This document shows positions 8,847 to 18,532 of a DNA stretch of 64,000 nt, piece after piece. The notes beneath the pieces were generated by a model. The model worked only from the letters and a program-made list of their open reading frames with translations. It had not been told where the DNA came from and made no database searches. Position numbers and translations under genes: made by a program. The stretch is taken from NCBI GenBank assembly GCA_024103005.1, contig JAGFJA010000039.1:116109-180108 (forward strand), given 5' to 3'. How positions within the stretch are numbered: position 1 is the stretch's first letter; each line of letters begins with the position of its first letter. Source of the stretch: Saprospiraceae bacterium (GTDB lineage Bacteria > Bacteroidota > Bacteroidia > Chitinophagales > Saprospiraceae).

Positions 8847-9410
8847 ATGGCAGATACAGGAGATATCAGAAAGGGACTATGTATGGATTACAATAATGAT
8901 ATATTTGTTGTGACAGATTTTCAACACGTTAAACCAGCCAGGGGTGCAGCTTTTGTCAGAACAACAATGAAAAGCATGACCACCGGCAAGACAATAGAAA
9001 ATACCTGGCCTTCCGGACACAAAATTGATATAGTAAGGGTAGAGCGAAGGAAGTTTCAGTTTTTATATAAAGATGATTCAGGTCTAAATCTTATGGACAA
9101 TGAATCTTATGAGCAAATAGCCATTTCTGAGGATATGGTTGATAGCCCTCAGTTTTTGAAAGAAGGAATGGATGTGGATATCCTTTATCATGCAGAAAAA
9201 GAGATACCTTTGAGGGTGGAGTTGCCTCAATATATTAATGTGCTGGTGACTTATTCAGAACCTGGAGCTAAGGGGGATACTGCTACCAATGCCAGTAAGC
9301 CGGCCACTATCGAAACCGGTGCAGTCATTAAGGTTCCTTTATTCATAAATGAAGGAGACGTAATCAAGATAGAGACGCTCACAGGAAACTACATCGAGAG
9401 AGCAAAATAA
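8847..9410 (+). CDS. efp: Elongation factor P
   Basis: A 187-residue EF-P, the normal length, with the three-domain layout (KOW-like domain I, then two OB domains). EF-P enters the ribosomal E site and relieves stalling at polyproline. The tip loop of domain I reads '[10 protein letters not shown]', so the residue at the modified position is Arg32, not the Lys of E. coli-type EF-P. The downstream order efp-accB-accC with gaps of 37 and 58 bp is widely conserved and points to one operon. The promoter at 8815-8822 supports the start. Confidence 0.96.
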   Translation: MADTGDIRKGLCMDYNNDIFVVTDFQHVKPARGAAFVRTTMKSMTTGKTIENTWPSGHKIDIVRVERRKFQFLYKDDSGLNLMDNESYEQIAISEDMVDSPQFLKEGMDVDILYHAEKEIPLRVELPQYINVLVTYSEPGAKGDTATNASKPATIETGAVIKVPLFINEGDVIKIETLTGNYIERAK

Positions 9411-9447
9411 TACATCAATTTTAAAATGTATAAACCAATCAATTGTT

Positions 9448-9930
9448 ATGACTTATAAAGAAATTCAAGAGTTGATTCGTCAGGTATCCAAGTCAGATCT
9501 GGCTGAAGTAAAAGTGAAAGATTCAGATTCAGAAGTGACTATCAGGACCCGGCATTATGCTGAAAACAAAGGAGGATCCGTAGTGTATTCGTCAGTGCCG
9601 GTAGCTGCTCAGCCCGGAGTACAGACTGCACCTGCTGCCACTCCATCACCTGCGAAAACAGAAACTGAAAAACCGGCAGAAGTCAAATCAGGTAATTTAA
9701 AGGAGATTCGTTCACCTATGGTAGGTACATTTTACAGATCAGCGGGACCAGATAAGCCGCCATATGTTAAGCCGGGAGATTCGATATCTGCGGGAACAGT
9801 TGTGTGCATTGTAGAAGCAATGAAACTGTTTAATGAAATTGAGTCTGAAGTTTCAGGAACAATTGTAAAGATAATGGTGGAAGATGCCTCTCCTGTGGAA
9901 TATGATCAGGTATTATTTTTAGTGGAATAA
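9448..9930 (+). CDS. accB: Biotin carboxyl carrier protein of acetyl-CoA carboxylase
   Basis: A 160-residue BCCP. An N-terminal acidic/basic helical region leads into an Ala/Pro-rich flexible linker (about residues 50-80), then the biotinyl domain with the 'EAMK' motif, Lys126 being the biotinylated residue. The characteristic 'thumb' region ('[15 protein letters not shown]') precedes it. It carries carboxyl-biotin between AccC and the carboxyltransferase AccAD in the first step of fatty acid synthesis. It is followed by accC; accA and accD are not in this window. Confidence 0.97.
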   Translation: MTYKEIQELIRQVSKSDLAEVKVKDSDSEVTIRTRHYAENKGGSVVYSSVPVAAQPGVQTAPAATPSPAKTETEKPAEVKSGNLKEIRSPMVGTFYRSAGPDKPPYVKPGDSISAGTVVCIVEAMKLFNEIESEVSGTIVKIMVEDASPVEYDQVLFLVE

Positions 9931-9988
9931 TTTTGTATTGCGACCTGTGAGGGTTGGTATTACTTTATTCATCAATTGATTTAATTTT

Positions 9989-11335
9989 ATGTTTAACAAA
10001 ATATTGATTGCCAACAGAGGAGAGATTGCACTGCGGATAATTCGTACCTGTAAGGAAATGGGTATTAAGACAGTTGCTGTATATTCCACCGCTGATAGAG
10101 AGAGTTTGCATGTACGCTTTGCGGATGAGGCTGTATGTATCGGCCCGGCTGCCTCAAAGGATTCTTATCTTAATATACCCCGGATAATGGCGGCAGCTGA
10201 AATCACCAATGTGGATGCAGTGCATCCGGGATATGGCTTTTTAGCAGAGAATGCTGATTTTGCTGAAGTATGTACTCAATATGGCATTAAGTTTATTGGT
10301 CCGACACCTGATCAGATTCGAAAGATGGGAGATAAGGTTACAGCCAAGGAAACGATGATTTCTGCCGGAGTTCCTGTGGTGCCGGGATCGGATGGACTTG
10401 TACCGGATGTGACCACCGGAAAGAAGCTCAGTAAAAAGATAGGGTATCCGGTTATTATCAAGGCAACTGCCGGAGGCGGAGGAAAAGGGATGCGGATTAT
10501 TTGGAATGAGGAAGAGTTTGAACATAATTGGGATCTGGCTCGTAATGAGGCTAGAAGTGCATTTGCCAATGACGGTATTTATATTGAAAAATACATCGAA
10601 GAACCGCGACATATAGAATTTCAAATAATAGGAGATCAGTTTGGGCGAGTAGCGCATTTGTCAGAAAGAGACTGTTCTATTCAGCGCCGCCACCAGAAGC
10701 TTGTGGAAGAGAGTCCATCGCCATTTATGACTCCCGAGTTGAGAGAAGAGATGGGTAATGCAGCAATCAAGGCAGGGCAGGCAATTAATTATGAGGGAGT
10801 CGGTACCGTTGAATTCTTAGTGGATAAGCACCGTAAGTTTTATTTTATGGAGATGAACACCAGGATTCAAGTAGAGCATCCGGTGACTGAAGAGGTAATA
10901 GATCATGATTTGATAAAGGAACAGATAAAGGTAGCTGCAGGAATACCTATTTCCGGTAAATCATATATACCGGCCTTGTGTGCTATGGAGTGTAGGATTA
11001 ATGCAGAAGACCCTTTCCATGATTTCAGACCTAATCCCGGAAAAATAACCTCTTTCCATAGTTCGAAGGGTCATGGGGTGAGGGTAGATACCCATGTGTA
11101 TGCAGGATATACGGTTCCGCCCTATTATGATTCTATGATAGCAAAGATTATTTGTAAGGCACAGACCAGGGAAGAGGTAATACTTAAGATGCAGCGGGCG
11201 TTGGATGAGTTTATTGTTGAGGGGATAAAGACGACTGTACCATTTCATCAGAGATTGTTAAGGGATTCGAATTTTATTGCGGGTAATTTCCATACAGGAT
11301 TTTTGAATGATTTTGATTTGAGTGAGGATGGATAG
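9989..11335 (+). CDS. accC: Biotin carboxylase of acetyl-CoA carboxylase
   Basis: A 448-residue ATP-grasp enzyme, full length. The N-terminal pre-ATP-grasp domain begins '[11 protein letters not shown]'. The glycine-rich ATP loop 'GGGGKG' is at 162-167, and '[16 protein letters not shown]' carries the metal- and bicarbonate-binding residues. It carboxylates the biotin on AccB using ATP and bicarbonate. It is the last gene of the efp-accB-accC cluster, and the inverted-repeat element at 11347 begins 11 bp after its stop. Confidence 0.97.
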   Translation: MFNKILIANRGEIALRIIRTCKEMGIKTVAVYSTADRESLHVRFADEAVCIGPAASKDSYLNIPRIMAAAEITNVDAVHPGYGFLAENADFAEVCTQYGIKFIGPTPDQIRKMGDKVTAKETMISAGVPVVPGSDGLVPDVTTGKKLSKKIGYPVIIKATAGGGGKGMRIIWNEEEFEHNWDLARNEARSAFANDGIYIEKYIEEPRHIEFQIIGDQFGRVAHLSERDCSIQRRHQKLVEESPSPFMTPELREEMGNAAIKAGQAINYEGVGTVEFLVDKHRKFYFMEMNTRIQVEHPVTEEVIDHDLIKEQIKVAAGIPISGKSYIPALCAMECRINAEDPFHDFRPNPGKITSFHSSKGHGVRVDTHVYAGYTVPPYYDSMIAKIICKAQTREEVILKMQRALDEFIVEGIKTTVPFHQRLLRDSNFIAGNFHTGFLNDFDLSEDG

Positions 11336-11346
11336 GATTTGCCTAA

Positions 11347-11491
11347 AAGTAGGTAGATGATTAATAACTCAGTACATTGATATGACTGAATCTTTATTTC
11401 ATTTTACTGAAAGAATTTTTAATTTTTGAAATAATATTTTTATAAACAACTGAAATTCAGTATAAATGACTTATTAAACATCTACCTACTT
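11347..11491. mobile_element. 145-bp inverted-repeat element, copy 1 (MITE-like)
   Basis: The left end (11347-11367, AAGTAGGTAGATGATTAATA...) and right end (11471-11491) are 21-bp inverted repeats with one mismatch. The interior is A/T rich and non-coding. A second element with the same ends and nearly the same length lies at 31821-31964. No target-site duplication is obvious. As RNA the ends would pair into a long stem, so it may also act as a terminator after accC. Confidence 0.7.
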
Positions 11492-11593
11492 AAAAATTCC
11501 TCCAAAAATCTCCTCATCCCCTATCCATTTCCACACAATATTCCCTATCTTCGTTCCAATATTTAATCTTTCACCCTATAAATCACCATAACT

Positions 11594-12463
11594 ATGAAAG
11601 CACAATCATTTCCATCCCTGTTTAGATTCACAGACCGTAAATTTGACACTGAGGAGGAATGTCTCGCCTTTATTGAAGAAATAAAATGGCATTCAGGCTT
11701 CACTTGCCGTCAATGCGGACATAAAAAATACTGCAGGGGAAGTAGAAAAGGAGACAGACAATGTACACGTTGCCGTAAAATAGAGAGTATCAAGGCAGGT
11801 ACAGCTTTCCAGGGAATGCGGTTTCCACTCGTCAAGGCATTCTTTATGATCCGGATGTTGGTCACAGATAAGAAAAGCTGCCCTTCAACCTTACTAGCCA
11901 AATATACCGGTCTGAGTCAGAAGACAGCTTGGCTCTTCCACATGAAAGTGATGCATGTAATGAAAGATCTGCTTGCAACTTTGGAAGATGATGTTCATCT
12001 GGTTAATGCTACGATACATCAACTCATCCATCAGAAAGATGGAAAGAAAAACAAAGTCATGGCTACATATGTCGTTGGGGTGGAAAAGAAAGGCAAGGGA
12101 GCTGCAAAAATATTCGCCAGGAATATAACTCGTAAAACCATTTCCGGCCTGAAAGCAGTTACGACCAATTATATCGACACCCAAGCCAGCCTTAAAGCCT
12201 GCGCACCATTAAAGAAAATAATCAGTAAGCATCAGTCTTGTCATGAAAAAATTGACCAATCGCTATGTAGTCGTGTAAGCAGGGTTATGAGAGAAAGTAT
12301 TTACGGCAGGTATGGCAGAGTCATGTATCTGGACGAATATCTCGCAGAACACTGTTACCGGCATAATCATCACCTGGAAAAGGAAAACATTACGGAAAAA
12401 TTTTGTTATAGCTTCATAAAACATCGACCTGCTCCCTATAAATTATTGATCGGACAATTTTAA
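11594..12463 (+). CDS. IS1595-like transposase, apparently lacking its catalytic triad
   Basis: A 289-residue protein with the layout of IS1595-family transposases. The N-terminal zinc ribbon has Cys38/Cys41 and Cys57/Cys60. The helix-turn-helix region that follows contains 'STLLAKYTGLSQKTAWLFHMKV', shown here as SLSQKTAW-like 'GLSQKTAWLF'. The C-terminal ISXO2-like region keeps the 'GRYGRV..LDEYLAEHCYRHN' tail pattern. However, the usual DExxxGG motif is replaced by 'VNATIHQ' (about 137-143), and the later Asn-x-x-Glu position near 225-230 is not recognisable. No terminal inverted repeats were found around the gene. It may be a decayed or domesticated transposase used for DNA binding. Confidence 0.75.
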   Translation: MKAQSFPSLFRFTDRKFDTEEECLAFIEEIKWHSGFTCRQCGHKKYCRGSRKGDRQCTRCRKIESIKAGTAFQGMRFPLVKAFFMIRMLVTDKKSCPSTLLAKYTGLSQKTAWLFHMKVMHVMKDLLATLEDDVHLVNATIHQLIHQKDGKKNKVMATYVVGVEKKGKGAAKIFARNITRKTISGLKAVTTNYIDTQASLKACAPLKKIISKHQSCHEKIDQSLCSRVSRVMRESIYGRYGRVMYLDEYLAEHCYRHNHHLEKENITEKFCYSFIKHRPAPYKLLIGQF

Positions 12464-12678
12464 TACTTCAATGGTCCGAAAGGCAGGAAATATTTTTATT
12501 TTTCAATAGAAATGTGTAAATTAGTTCTTGTTAAACAGGAGGTAATTTTGTATTGTTTACAAGGATGAAATTATTTTATTTTCATTCAAAACCTTCAAAA
12601 GTGTGAGTTTTTTCCAACTTACTTAACTTTTCTTCTTTTGATGATTAATTTCTGAAATTTATTATAAAAAATACTGAT

Positions 12679-13365
12679 ATGGAACAGCAAGTTGTTTTAG
12701 TCACCGGTGCTTCGGGGAATCTTGGTTCGGCAATTGTTAATTTCTTCCTGAACCAAGGCGATAAAGTTATTGGTTTGGTCCACTCTAAGCGACAATCTAT
12801 TGATTTACATGAAAATTATTTGGAGTACGCCGTGAACTTACTGGATGAGGCGGCAGTGGTATCATGTATAGATCGGCTTAAAATGGATTTTAGCCGGATA
12901 AGCTTGGTTGTTATGACGGCCGGAGGTTTTACAATGGGGAATATTTCTAATACTAGTATTGAAAAGCTTGAAGGACAATTCAGGCTTAACTTTTTAACTG
13001 CATGGAATATAGCATCTCATCTTCATGACTGGATGGTGGAAACGGGAGGTGGAAAATTATTTTTTGTAGGCTCAACACAGGGTCTGGACGCTCAGAAAGG
13101 AACAGGTGTGGTTGCTTATTCTTTGGCAAAATCTTTATTGTTTCATTTGGCAGGGATAATAAATGCTAATTCTAAAGACAGTAAACTCACAGCTTTTGTG
13201 CTGGTTCCTTCCATCATTGATACGCCTCAGAACCGACAGGATATGCCCGGAGCTGATTATAGCAAATGGGAAAAGCCGGATGATATTGCTGCCATCATTG
13301 GCAGGTATGCTCATCTGGAGAACACTCCGGGGAAAGTTATTGTTATCCAATCGGAACTAAAGTAA
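12679..13365 (+). CDS. Short-chain dehydrogenase/reductase
   Basis: A 228-residue classical-type SDR. The NAD(P)-binding loop 'TGASGNLG' is near residue 10, and the catalytic pair is in 'YSLAK' near residue 154, with a Ser ('GSTQ') about 15 residues before it. It is a little shorter than typical 245-250 residue members, with a compact C-terminus. These enzymes oxidise or reduce hydroxyl/keto groups in the cytoplasm. The substrate is unknown, and there are no pathway neighbours: the next gene converges on it from the other strand. Confidence 0.88.
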   Translation: MEQQVVLVTGASGNLGSAIVNFFLNQGDKVIGLVHSKRQSIDLHENYLEYAVNLLDEAAVVSCIDRLKMDFSRISLVVMTAGGFTMGNISNTSIEKLEGQFRLNFLTAWNIASHLHDWMVETGGGKLFFVGSTQGLDAQKGTGVVAYSLAKSLLFHLAGIINANSKDSKLTAFVLVPSIIDTPQNRQDMPGADYSKWEKPDDIAAIIGRYAHLENTPGKVIVIQSELK

Positions 13366-13433
13366 TAAAATGCAGCATCCAAGTCTAAAATACAGCTAAT
13401 TGGAATCAGGAAAAATCACAGCATATTCCGTAA

Positions 13434-15068
13434 TTATTTATCCATGGCATCAAATACTTTTTCGCCATTTACATAGGTTTTTAAAACCTTTGTGCCCAAA
13501 ATTTCTTTTTTGCCGACTTTTATCAGGTCCCTGTCAATGATGATAAAGTCTGCCAGCTTCCCTTTTTCCAAACTTCCCTTTTCTGCTTCTTCAAAATTAC
13601 TCTTGGCAGCCCAGATGGTCATCCCCCTCAGCGCATCCTCGCGCGACAATGCATTCTCCGGTTGAAATCCTCCCTCCGGCCATCCCGAGGCATCCTGTCG
13701 GGCAGTAGCCGCATAAAAGGTTTTAAAGGGCGAAATATCCTCTACCGGAAAGTCAGTCCCGAGTGGCAACCAGCCATTTTGTTCTAAAAGTGTTTCATTG
13801 GCATAGGCGTTTTGAATTCTTTCCTTGCCTAATCTCTTTTCTGCCCAGTACATATCAGAGGTCGCATGGGTCGGCTGTACCGAAGGGATAATATTGTAAT
13901 CCTTAAACATATGAAAATCTGCTTTATCCACCACTTGAGCATGCTCTATCCGCCACCTTAAATCATTTTTACCTTTTAAATACTTTGCGTAGATCTTAAG
14001 AATAACCCGGTTACTTGAATCCCCGATTGCATGTGTACACATCTGAAATCCATGATTGTATATAATGTTGGCTACTGAGTCAAAATGCTCTTTAGAACTT
14101 AATAAAAAGCCGGTCCAGTCTTTCTTATCTGCATAAGGATGCAGTAGACATGCACCTCTCGACCCAAGTGCCCCATCTGAAAACACCTTAAAACTTCTGA
14201 CATTAAGCCTTTCTGTTTTGATCTTACCTTTTTTAAAAAGATAATCATAGTTTTTGGGTAGATCACTGAGCATTACATAGAGCCTCATTTTTAAGTTACC
14301 GCTTTTTTGAAGAGAATCAATAAGGTTTACGACTTCAAAATCTAATCCGCAATCATCAATAGTGGTTAATCCTACGGAAAAACAGTTTTTTTGTGCAGAG
14401 AGCAGTTGTTTACAAATCTGTTCGGATGTCTCAGAAGGAATGACTTTATGTACCAGATCAACGGCATTGTCAATCAAAACCCCTGTTAATTTCCCTCCCT
14501 GTTTTAAAATTTCTCCTCCGTTCAGCTTGGTATTGATATTTATTCCGGCAAGTGATAACGCCTTATCATTGGCTATGGCGGCATGAGCATCTACACGAGT
14601 GAGCAACACCGGCCTGTCAGGAAACAACTTGTTTAATTCATCATTTGTCGGGAATACTTTATCCTTCCAGGTATTTTGATCCCATCCCCTGCCCAATATC
14701 CATTCATTATCATGATTGTCAGCAAATTTTTTGGTAAGCACGACGACTTCATCCCAACTTTTTGTGCCAAACAAATTGATTCGTTCCAAACTCTGTCCAT
14801 AACCCGCAAAGTGTGCATGTGCATCAATCAGTCCGGGTAAGATAACCTTGCCGTGAGCATCCAGATTTTTTTTGGCATTATATTTCTCCTTTAAAATAGG
14901 ATAATCACCTAAATCAATTATTTTACCCTCATTGACCGCCATGGCTTCAGCAGTGGAAAAAGCACTATCCACGGTATAGATAGTCGCATTAAATACCAGT
15001 AAATCAATTTTTCGTTTACTGCAGGAAGTCAGTGATAATAAGGTGAAGAGAATAAGTAATAACCTCAT
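13434..15068 (-). CDS. YtcJ-like amidohydrolase, lipoprotein
   Basis: A 544-residue member of the amidohydrolase superfamily, YtcJ/Amidohydro_3 type. Metal ligands are visible: 'DAHAHF' (His-x-His), 'THAIGD' and 'IEHAQ' (His), and 'GTDFPVE' (Asp). Unusually for a hydrolase of this kind, it begins with a lipoprotein signal ending 'LTSC', so it should be exported and lipid anchored, which is common for this family in Bacteroidota. It hydrolyses amide or related bonds; the substrate is unknown. A stand-alone gene converging on the SDR gene. Confidence 0.88.
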   Translation of the reverse strand: MRLLLILFTLLSLTSCSKRKIDLLVFNATIYTVDSAFSTAEAMAVNEGKIIDLGDYPILKEKYNAKKNLDAHGKVILPGLIDAHAHFAGYGQSLERINLFGTKSWDEVVVLTKKFADNHDNEWILGRGWDQNTWKDKVFPTNDELNKLFPDRPVLLTRVDAHAAIANDKALSLAGININTKLNGGEILKQGGKLTGVLIDNAVDLVHKVIPSETSEQICKQLLSAQKNCFSVGLTTIDDCGLDFEVVNLIDSLQKSGNLKMRLYVMLSDLPKNYDYLFKKGKIKTERLNVRSFKVFSDGALGSRGACLLHPYADKKDWTGFLLSSKEHFDSVANIIYNHGFQMCTHAIGDSSNRVILKIYAKYLKGKNDLRWRIEHAQVVDKADFHMFKDYNIIPSVQPTHATSDMYWAEKRLGKERIQNAYANETLLEQNGWLPLGTDFPVEDISPFKTFYAATARQDASGWPEGGFQPENALSREDALRGMTIWAAKSNFEEAEKGSLEKGKLADFIIIDRDLIKVGKKEILGTKVLKTYVNGEKVFDAMDK

Positions 15069-15397
15069 GATATTAAAATATTTTAATTACGAAAGGTAAG
15101 CATTTTTTTAAACTGAAATTCGAAATCAACAACCTGAGATATTTATTCCGTATTTTTCTAGATATAATCATTTTATAAAGTTATGTGGATTAATGAGTAT
15201 TAAATATTTCTGAGAACGGAAATACTTACCTTGACCGAAATGTTGTATATGTTATTTATCAGGATTGAAAACTGTTTTTAAGAAATGATTGTTAACAAAT
15301 AAAGTTTTGGAGACAGCGTAAAGGTCTTAGTTAAGTTATTCCTTCACCTTGTGTTGTATCCTGAATATGAACTTACATTTTTTATAATTTTAATACT
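15069..15397. other. Gene-free spacer
   Basis: A 329-bp A/T-rich spacer between the divergent amidohydrolase and AhpD-like genes. I see no ORF, RNA gene or clear promoter match in it; presumably it holds both promoters. Confidence 0.4.
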
Positions 15398-15835
15398 ATG
15401 ACAAACAGAATAAATTTGGCTAAGGTGTCACCTGAAGCATATAAGGCAATGGTCGGACTAGAAGACTATATTGAAAGTACGGGCCTGGATAAGACCCTTT
15501 ATGAATTAATTAAAACAAGAGCTTCTCAGATCAACGGTTGTGCTTACTGTATCAATATGCATACCCGGGACGCCTTGAAACAGGGCGAGACATCCCAAAG
15601 ACTGTTTTTGCTGGATGCTTGGAGGGTGACGGAGTTGTATTCTGAAAAGGAAAGAGCTGCCTTGGCTTTGACGGAAGCTATGACTTTGATTGCAGGAAAT
15701 CATGTGTCTGACGAAGTTTATCAAAACGCCGCAAAATATCTTTCCGAGAAGGAACTTGCAGCTGTTATTATGGCTGTGGTAGCTATCAACGGATGGAACA
15801 GAATCGCGATTACGACGCATACACCACTGGATTGA
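15398..15835 (+). CDS. Carboxymuconolactone decarboxylase / AhpD-like protein
   Basis: A 145-residue, all-helical CMD-family protein. The AhpD-type redox motif is complete: Cys48-x-x-Cys51 in 'GCAYCINMH' with His55. The second half carries 'EKERAALALTEAMTLI', also typical. Such proteins act as alkylhydroperoxidase partners or peroxidases through the Cys pair. No ahpC lies nearby, and the next genes are an aldolase and a HAD hydrolase. Family assignment is firm; the electron donor is unknown. Confidence 0.9.
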   Translation: MTNRINLAKVSPEAYKAMVGLEDYIESTGLDKTLYELIKTRASQINGCAYCINMHTRDALKQGETSQRLFLLDAWRVTELYSEKERAALALTEAMTLIAGNHVSDEVYQNAAKYLSEKELAAVIMAVVAINGWNRIAITTHTPLD

Positions 15836-15946
15836 AAGCATGTCAGTGAAGGGTGGTAACAAGGTGTTCCTCAGTGGATAAAGTTTACATTGCTGAAAAA
15901 TTTCTTTCAAATAACCTCAATAAATGTGGATTAAAATATTTTGATA

Positions 15947-17020
15947 ATGAATTACGCCAATATCGTTTCGCTTTTGGGAAAAGAAAATGAGTCCTTGTTT
16001 ACTCATTCTTGCCGGACAATTTCTTCTGATAAATTGCACCTTCCGGGTCCGGATTTTGTCGATAGGGTTTTTGCTCTTTCAAACAGGAGCACTCAGACTC
16101 TTTGTAACCTGCAATCGATATACGATCATGGCAGATTGGCAGGCACAGGCTATCTGTCAATTCTTCCGGTAGATCAGGGAATTGAACATAGCGCAGGAGC
16201 CTCATTCGCACCAAATCCCGAATATTTTGATCCGGAAAATATTGTACAACTTGCCCTGGAAGGTGGATGCAATGCTGTCGCCAGCACATTTGGCGTCTTG
16301 GGTTCCGTAGCAAGAAAGTTTGCACATAAGATTCCCTTCATAGTTAAAATCAACCACAATGAATTGATGACATACCCAAATAAGTATGACCAGATTCTAT
16401 TTGGAAGAGTGGAGGATGCCTGGAATATGGGTGCAGCAGCCGTGGGAGCCACGATCTATTTCGGTTCGACAGAGAGTGATCGACAGATAACGGAGATAGC
16501 AATGGCCTTTGAGAAAGCCCATCAATTGGGTATGGCCACGGTATTGTGGTGTTATCTCCGGAATAGTGCCTTTAAGAAAGACGGAAAGGATTACCATGTG
16601 GCAGCTGATTTGACCGGTCAGGCTAATCATCTTGGAGTAACCATTCAGGCGGATATCGTCAAACAGAAATTGCCTGAATTGAATGGTGGATTTCTTGCCT
16701 TGAATGCAGACGGTATTTCATATGGAAAGTTTGACCAGAGAATTTATACTGCCCTGTCTTCCGACCATCCCATAGACTTATGCCGTTATCAGGTTATCAA
16801 CAGTTTCATGGGGCGGGCAGGATTGATTAATTCCGGTGGGGCATCTGAAGGAAATAGGGATTTAATGGATGCTGTGAGGACGGCAGTTATCAATAAAAGA
16901 GCCGGAGGAATGGGGATGATTTCAGGCAGGAAAGCTTTCCAGAAGCCAATGAAAGACGGTGTGACACTTTTAAATGCCATACAGGATGTATATCTCGAAA
17001 AGGAAATAACGGTAGCATAG
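15947..17020 (+). CDS. fbaB: Class I fructose-bisphosphate aldolase (DhnA type)
   Basis: I start at the ATG at 15947; a TTG two codons upstream adds nothing. The 357-residue protein belongs to the archaeal/bacterial class I (DeoC/FbaB, DhnA) aldolases. Signs are '[19 protein letters not shown]', read here as 'VDQGIEH', the segment 'FIVKINHNE' and the phosphate-binding '[12 protein letters not shown]' near the C-terminus. It cleaves or forms fructose 1,6-bisphosphate through a lysine Schiff base and needs no metal. It is a single gene with no glycolytic neighbours. Confidence 0.9.
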   Translation: MNYANIVSLLGKENESLFTHSCRTISSDKLHLPGPDFVDRVFALSNRSTQTLCNLQSIYDHGRLAGTGYLSILPVDQGIEHSAGASFAPNPEYFDPENIVQLALEGGCNAVASTFGVLGSVARKFAHKIPFIVKINHNELMTYPNKYDQILFGRVEDAWNMGAAAVGATIYFGSTESDRQITEIAMAFEKAHQLGMATVLWCYLRNSAFKKDGKDYHVAADLTGQANHLGVTIQADIVKQKLPELNGGFLALNADGISYGKFDQRIYTALSSDHPIDLCRYQVINSFMGRAGLINSGGASEGNRDLMDAVRTAVINKRAGGMGMISGRKAFQKPMKDGVTLLNAIQDVYLEKEITVA

Positions 17021-17185
17021 TTATTTTCTTTTTTATGTATTGATGAAATAAATAAAAGATCCCGAAGGTTTTTGGCAAGTATTGGTAAATAATTATTTGT
17101 CCAAGCTAACTGATACAGAACTTAAGCTGCATTTATTCTTAGTTTTACGCATTATTTTACTATATTGTGCTACAAATTAAGTTAC

Positions 17186-17800
17186 ATGGCAAAAAAAATA
17201 ACCACCCTGTTTACGGACATTGGCAAGGTATTATTGACCAACGGATGGGATAGAAATGCACGTAGGCTAGCGGTAGAGCAGTTTTCTCTGAATGCCGCAG
17301 AGATGGATGACAGGCATCATCTTGCCTTTGATATTTTCGAATCAGGAAAAATGTCACTTGATGACTACCTTGATTATATTGTTTTTTATGAGGAACGTAA
17401 TTTTTCAAAGGAAGATTTTAAAAAATTCATGTTTCAATATTCCCGCCCCTTTGATGATATGCTGGATTATATCAGGCAGTTAAAGGAAAAATATAATCTA
17501 AAAGTAGTTGCAGTCAGCAATGAAGGCAGGGAATTGAATGAATATCGGATTGCTGCATTTAAGTTGAATGCAATTATTGACTTTTTTGTTTCATCAAGCT
17601 TTGTATATATCCGTAAGCCGGATGCTGCCATCTTTAAATTAGCTCTGGACCTGGCACAGACGCCCGTTGACCAAATTATTTATCTGGATGACAAAGCCTT
17701 GTTTGTCGAAGCTGCTAAAAAACTTGGAATAAATGGTATAATACATACTTCTCTGGAGACGACCCGTGAAGAGATGAAGAAATACGGACTGGAAGTCTAA
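17186..17800 (+). CDS. HAD-superfamily hydrolase (subfamily IA)
   Basis: The ATG at 17186 was chosen over a TTG seven codons earlier because it opens directly on the first HAD strand. The 204-residue protein has the nucleophile Asp11 in 'FTDIGKVLL', a cap domain of about 65 residues, the motif II Ser in 'VVAVSNEG', the motif III Lys in 'RKPDAAIF' and the motif IV acidic pair in 'IYLDDK'. It is likely a small-molecule phosphatase resembling YihX. The residue two after the nucleophile is Gly rather than Asp, as in several members of this group. The substrate is unknown. Confidence 0.85.
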   Translation: MAKKITTLFTDIGKVLLTNGWDRNARRLAVEQFSLNAAEMDDRHHLAFDIFESGKMSLDDYLDYIVFYEERNFSKEDFKKFMFQYSRPFDDMLDYIRQLKEKYNLKVVAVSNEGRELNEYRIAAFKLNAIIDFFVSSSFVYIRKPDAAIFKLALDLAQTPVDQIIYLDDKALFVEAAKKLGINGIIHTSLETTREEMKKYGLEV

Positions 17801-17941
17801 TTCTTTCGGTCTTGGTATTTTATAATTTCTGAATTAAACAGGATTTATCGGGAAAATTTTTTGTTATATAAGAGTATCCTATATTTGCTGCATTAAAGCC
17901 GGAGTGAAATCAGATATTATTCAATTAATCGAAGCAGATTT

Positions 17942-18412
17942 ATGGTCAAAAAACATCAATATAAGGTAGATACGATCTGGAGTGGTAATCGAGGTTCCGG
18001 TACCATGGATTACAGGTCTTATGATCGCAATTTTACTTTGAAGATGGACGGAAAAGCTGATATTTTGGGAAGTTCTGATTCAAGCTTTAGCGGAGACAGA
18101 AGTTTGCACAATCCGGAAGACTTGTTACTGGCAGCTGTTTCATCATGCCATATGTTGTGGTATCTGCATTTGTGTTCTACTCACGGCATCATTGTGCTTG
18201 AATACACAGATCACGCTTCAGGTGTGATGGAAGAAGAAATCGACGGCAGTGGCAAATTCACTGAAATGGTCCTTTCCCCCGATGTTTTAATCAATAATGA
18301 CGAAGATATCGAACTGGCTGAAAAGTTGCATTATGAAGCAGGAAAAATGTGTTTTATTGCCAATTCTCTCAATTTTCCGATACAGTATAAGCCTCGGTTC
18401 AGGACATCATAA
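17942..18412 (+). CDS. OsmC-family protein
   Basis: A 156-residue OsmC/Ohr-superfamily protein. It has the 'NPEDLLLAAVSSCHMLW' helix with the first redox Cys, and a second Cys in 'AGKMCFIANSL', shown as 'KMCFIANS'. These two cysteines reduce organic hydroperoxides in the family. The 'HxPED' style sequence and the 'RF' ending match the OsmC branch rather than Ohr. It stands alone and converges on the ATP synthase operon, with a bidirectional terminator between them. Confidence 0.88.
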   Translation: MVKKHQYKVDTIWSGNRGSGTMDYRSYDRNFTLKMDGKADILGSSDSSFSGDRSLHNPEDLLLAAVSSCHMLWYLHLCSTHGIIVLEYTDHASGVMEEEIDGSGKFTEMVLSPDVLINNDEDIELAEKLHYEAGKMCFIANSLNFPIQYKPRFRTS

Positions 18413-18484
18413 TACTGTTTCTTTAAAAATTGAATCACTACCTGCTAAGTTGAATTGATTTGTGACTTTTTGGGGGGAATAAAA

Positions 18485-18520
18485 AAAGTCGACCCGCACT
18501 GAAAGTCGACTTTCAAATTT
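18485..18520. terminator. Terminator shared by the OsmC gene and the ATP synthase operon
   Basis: AAAGTCGAC (18485-18493) pairs with GTCGACTTT (18505-18513) across an 11-nt loop. T-rich tracts follow on both strands, TTTTTTT on the minus strand after atpG and AAATTTTT on the plus strand, so it can stop transcription from both sides. The inner right arm is itself a palindrome (18502-18513). Confidence 0.8.
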
Positions 18521-18532
18521 TTAGTCACTTTA

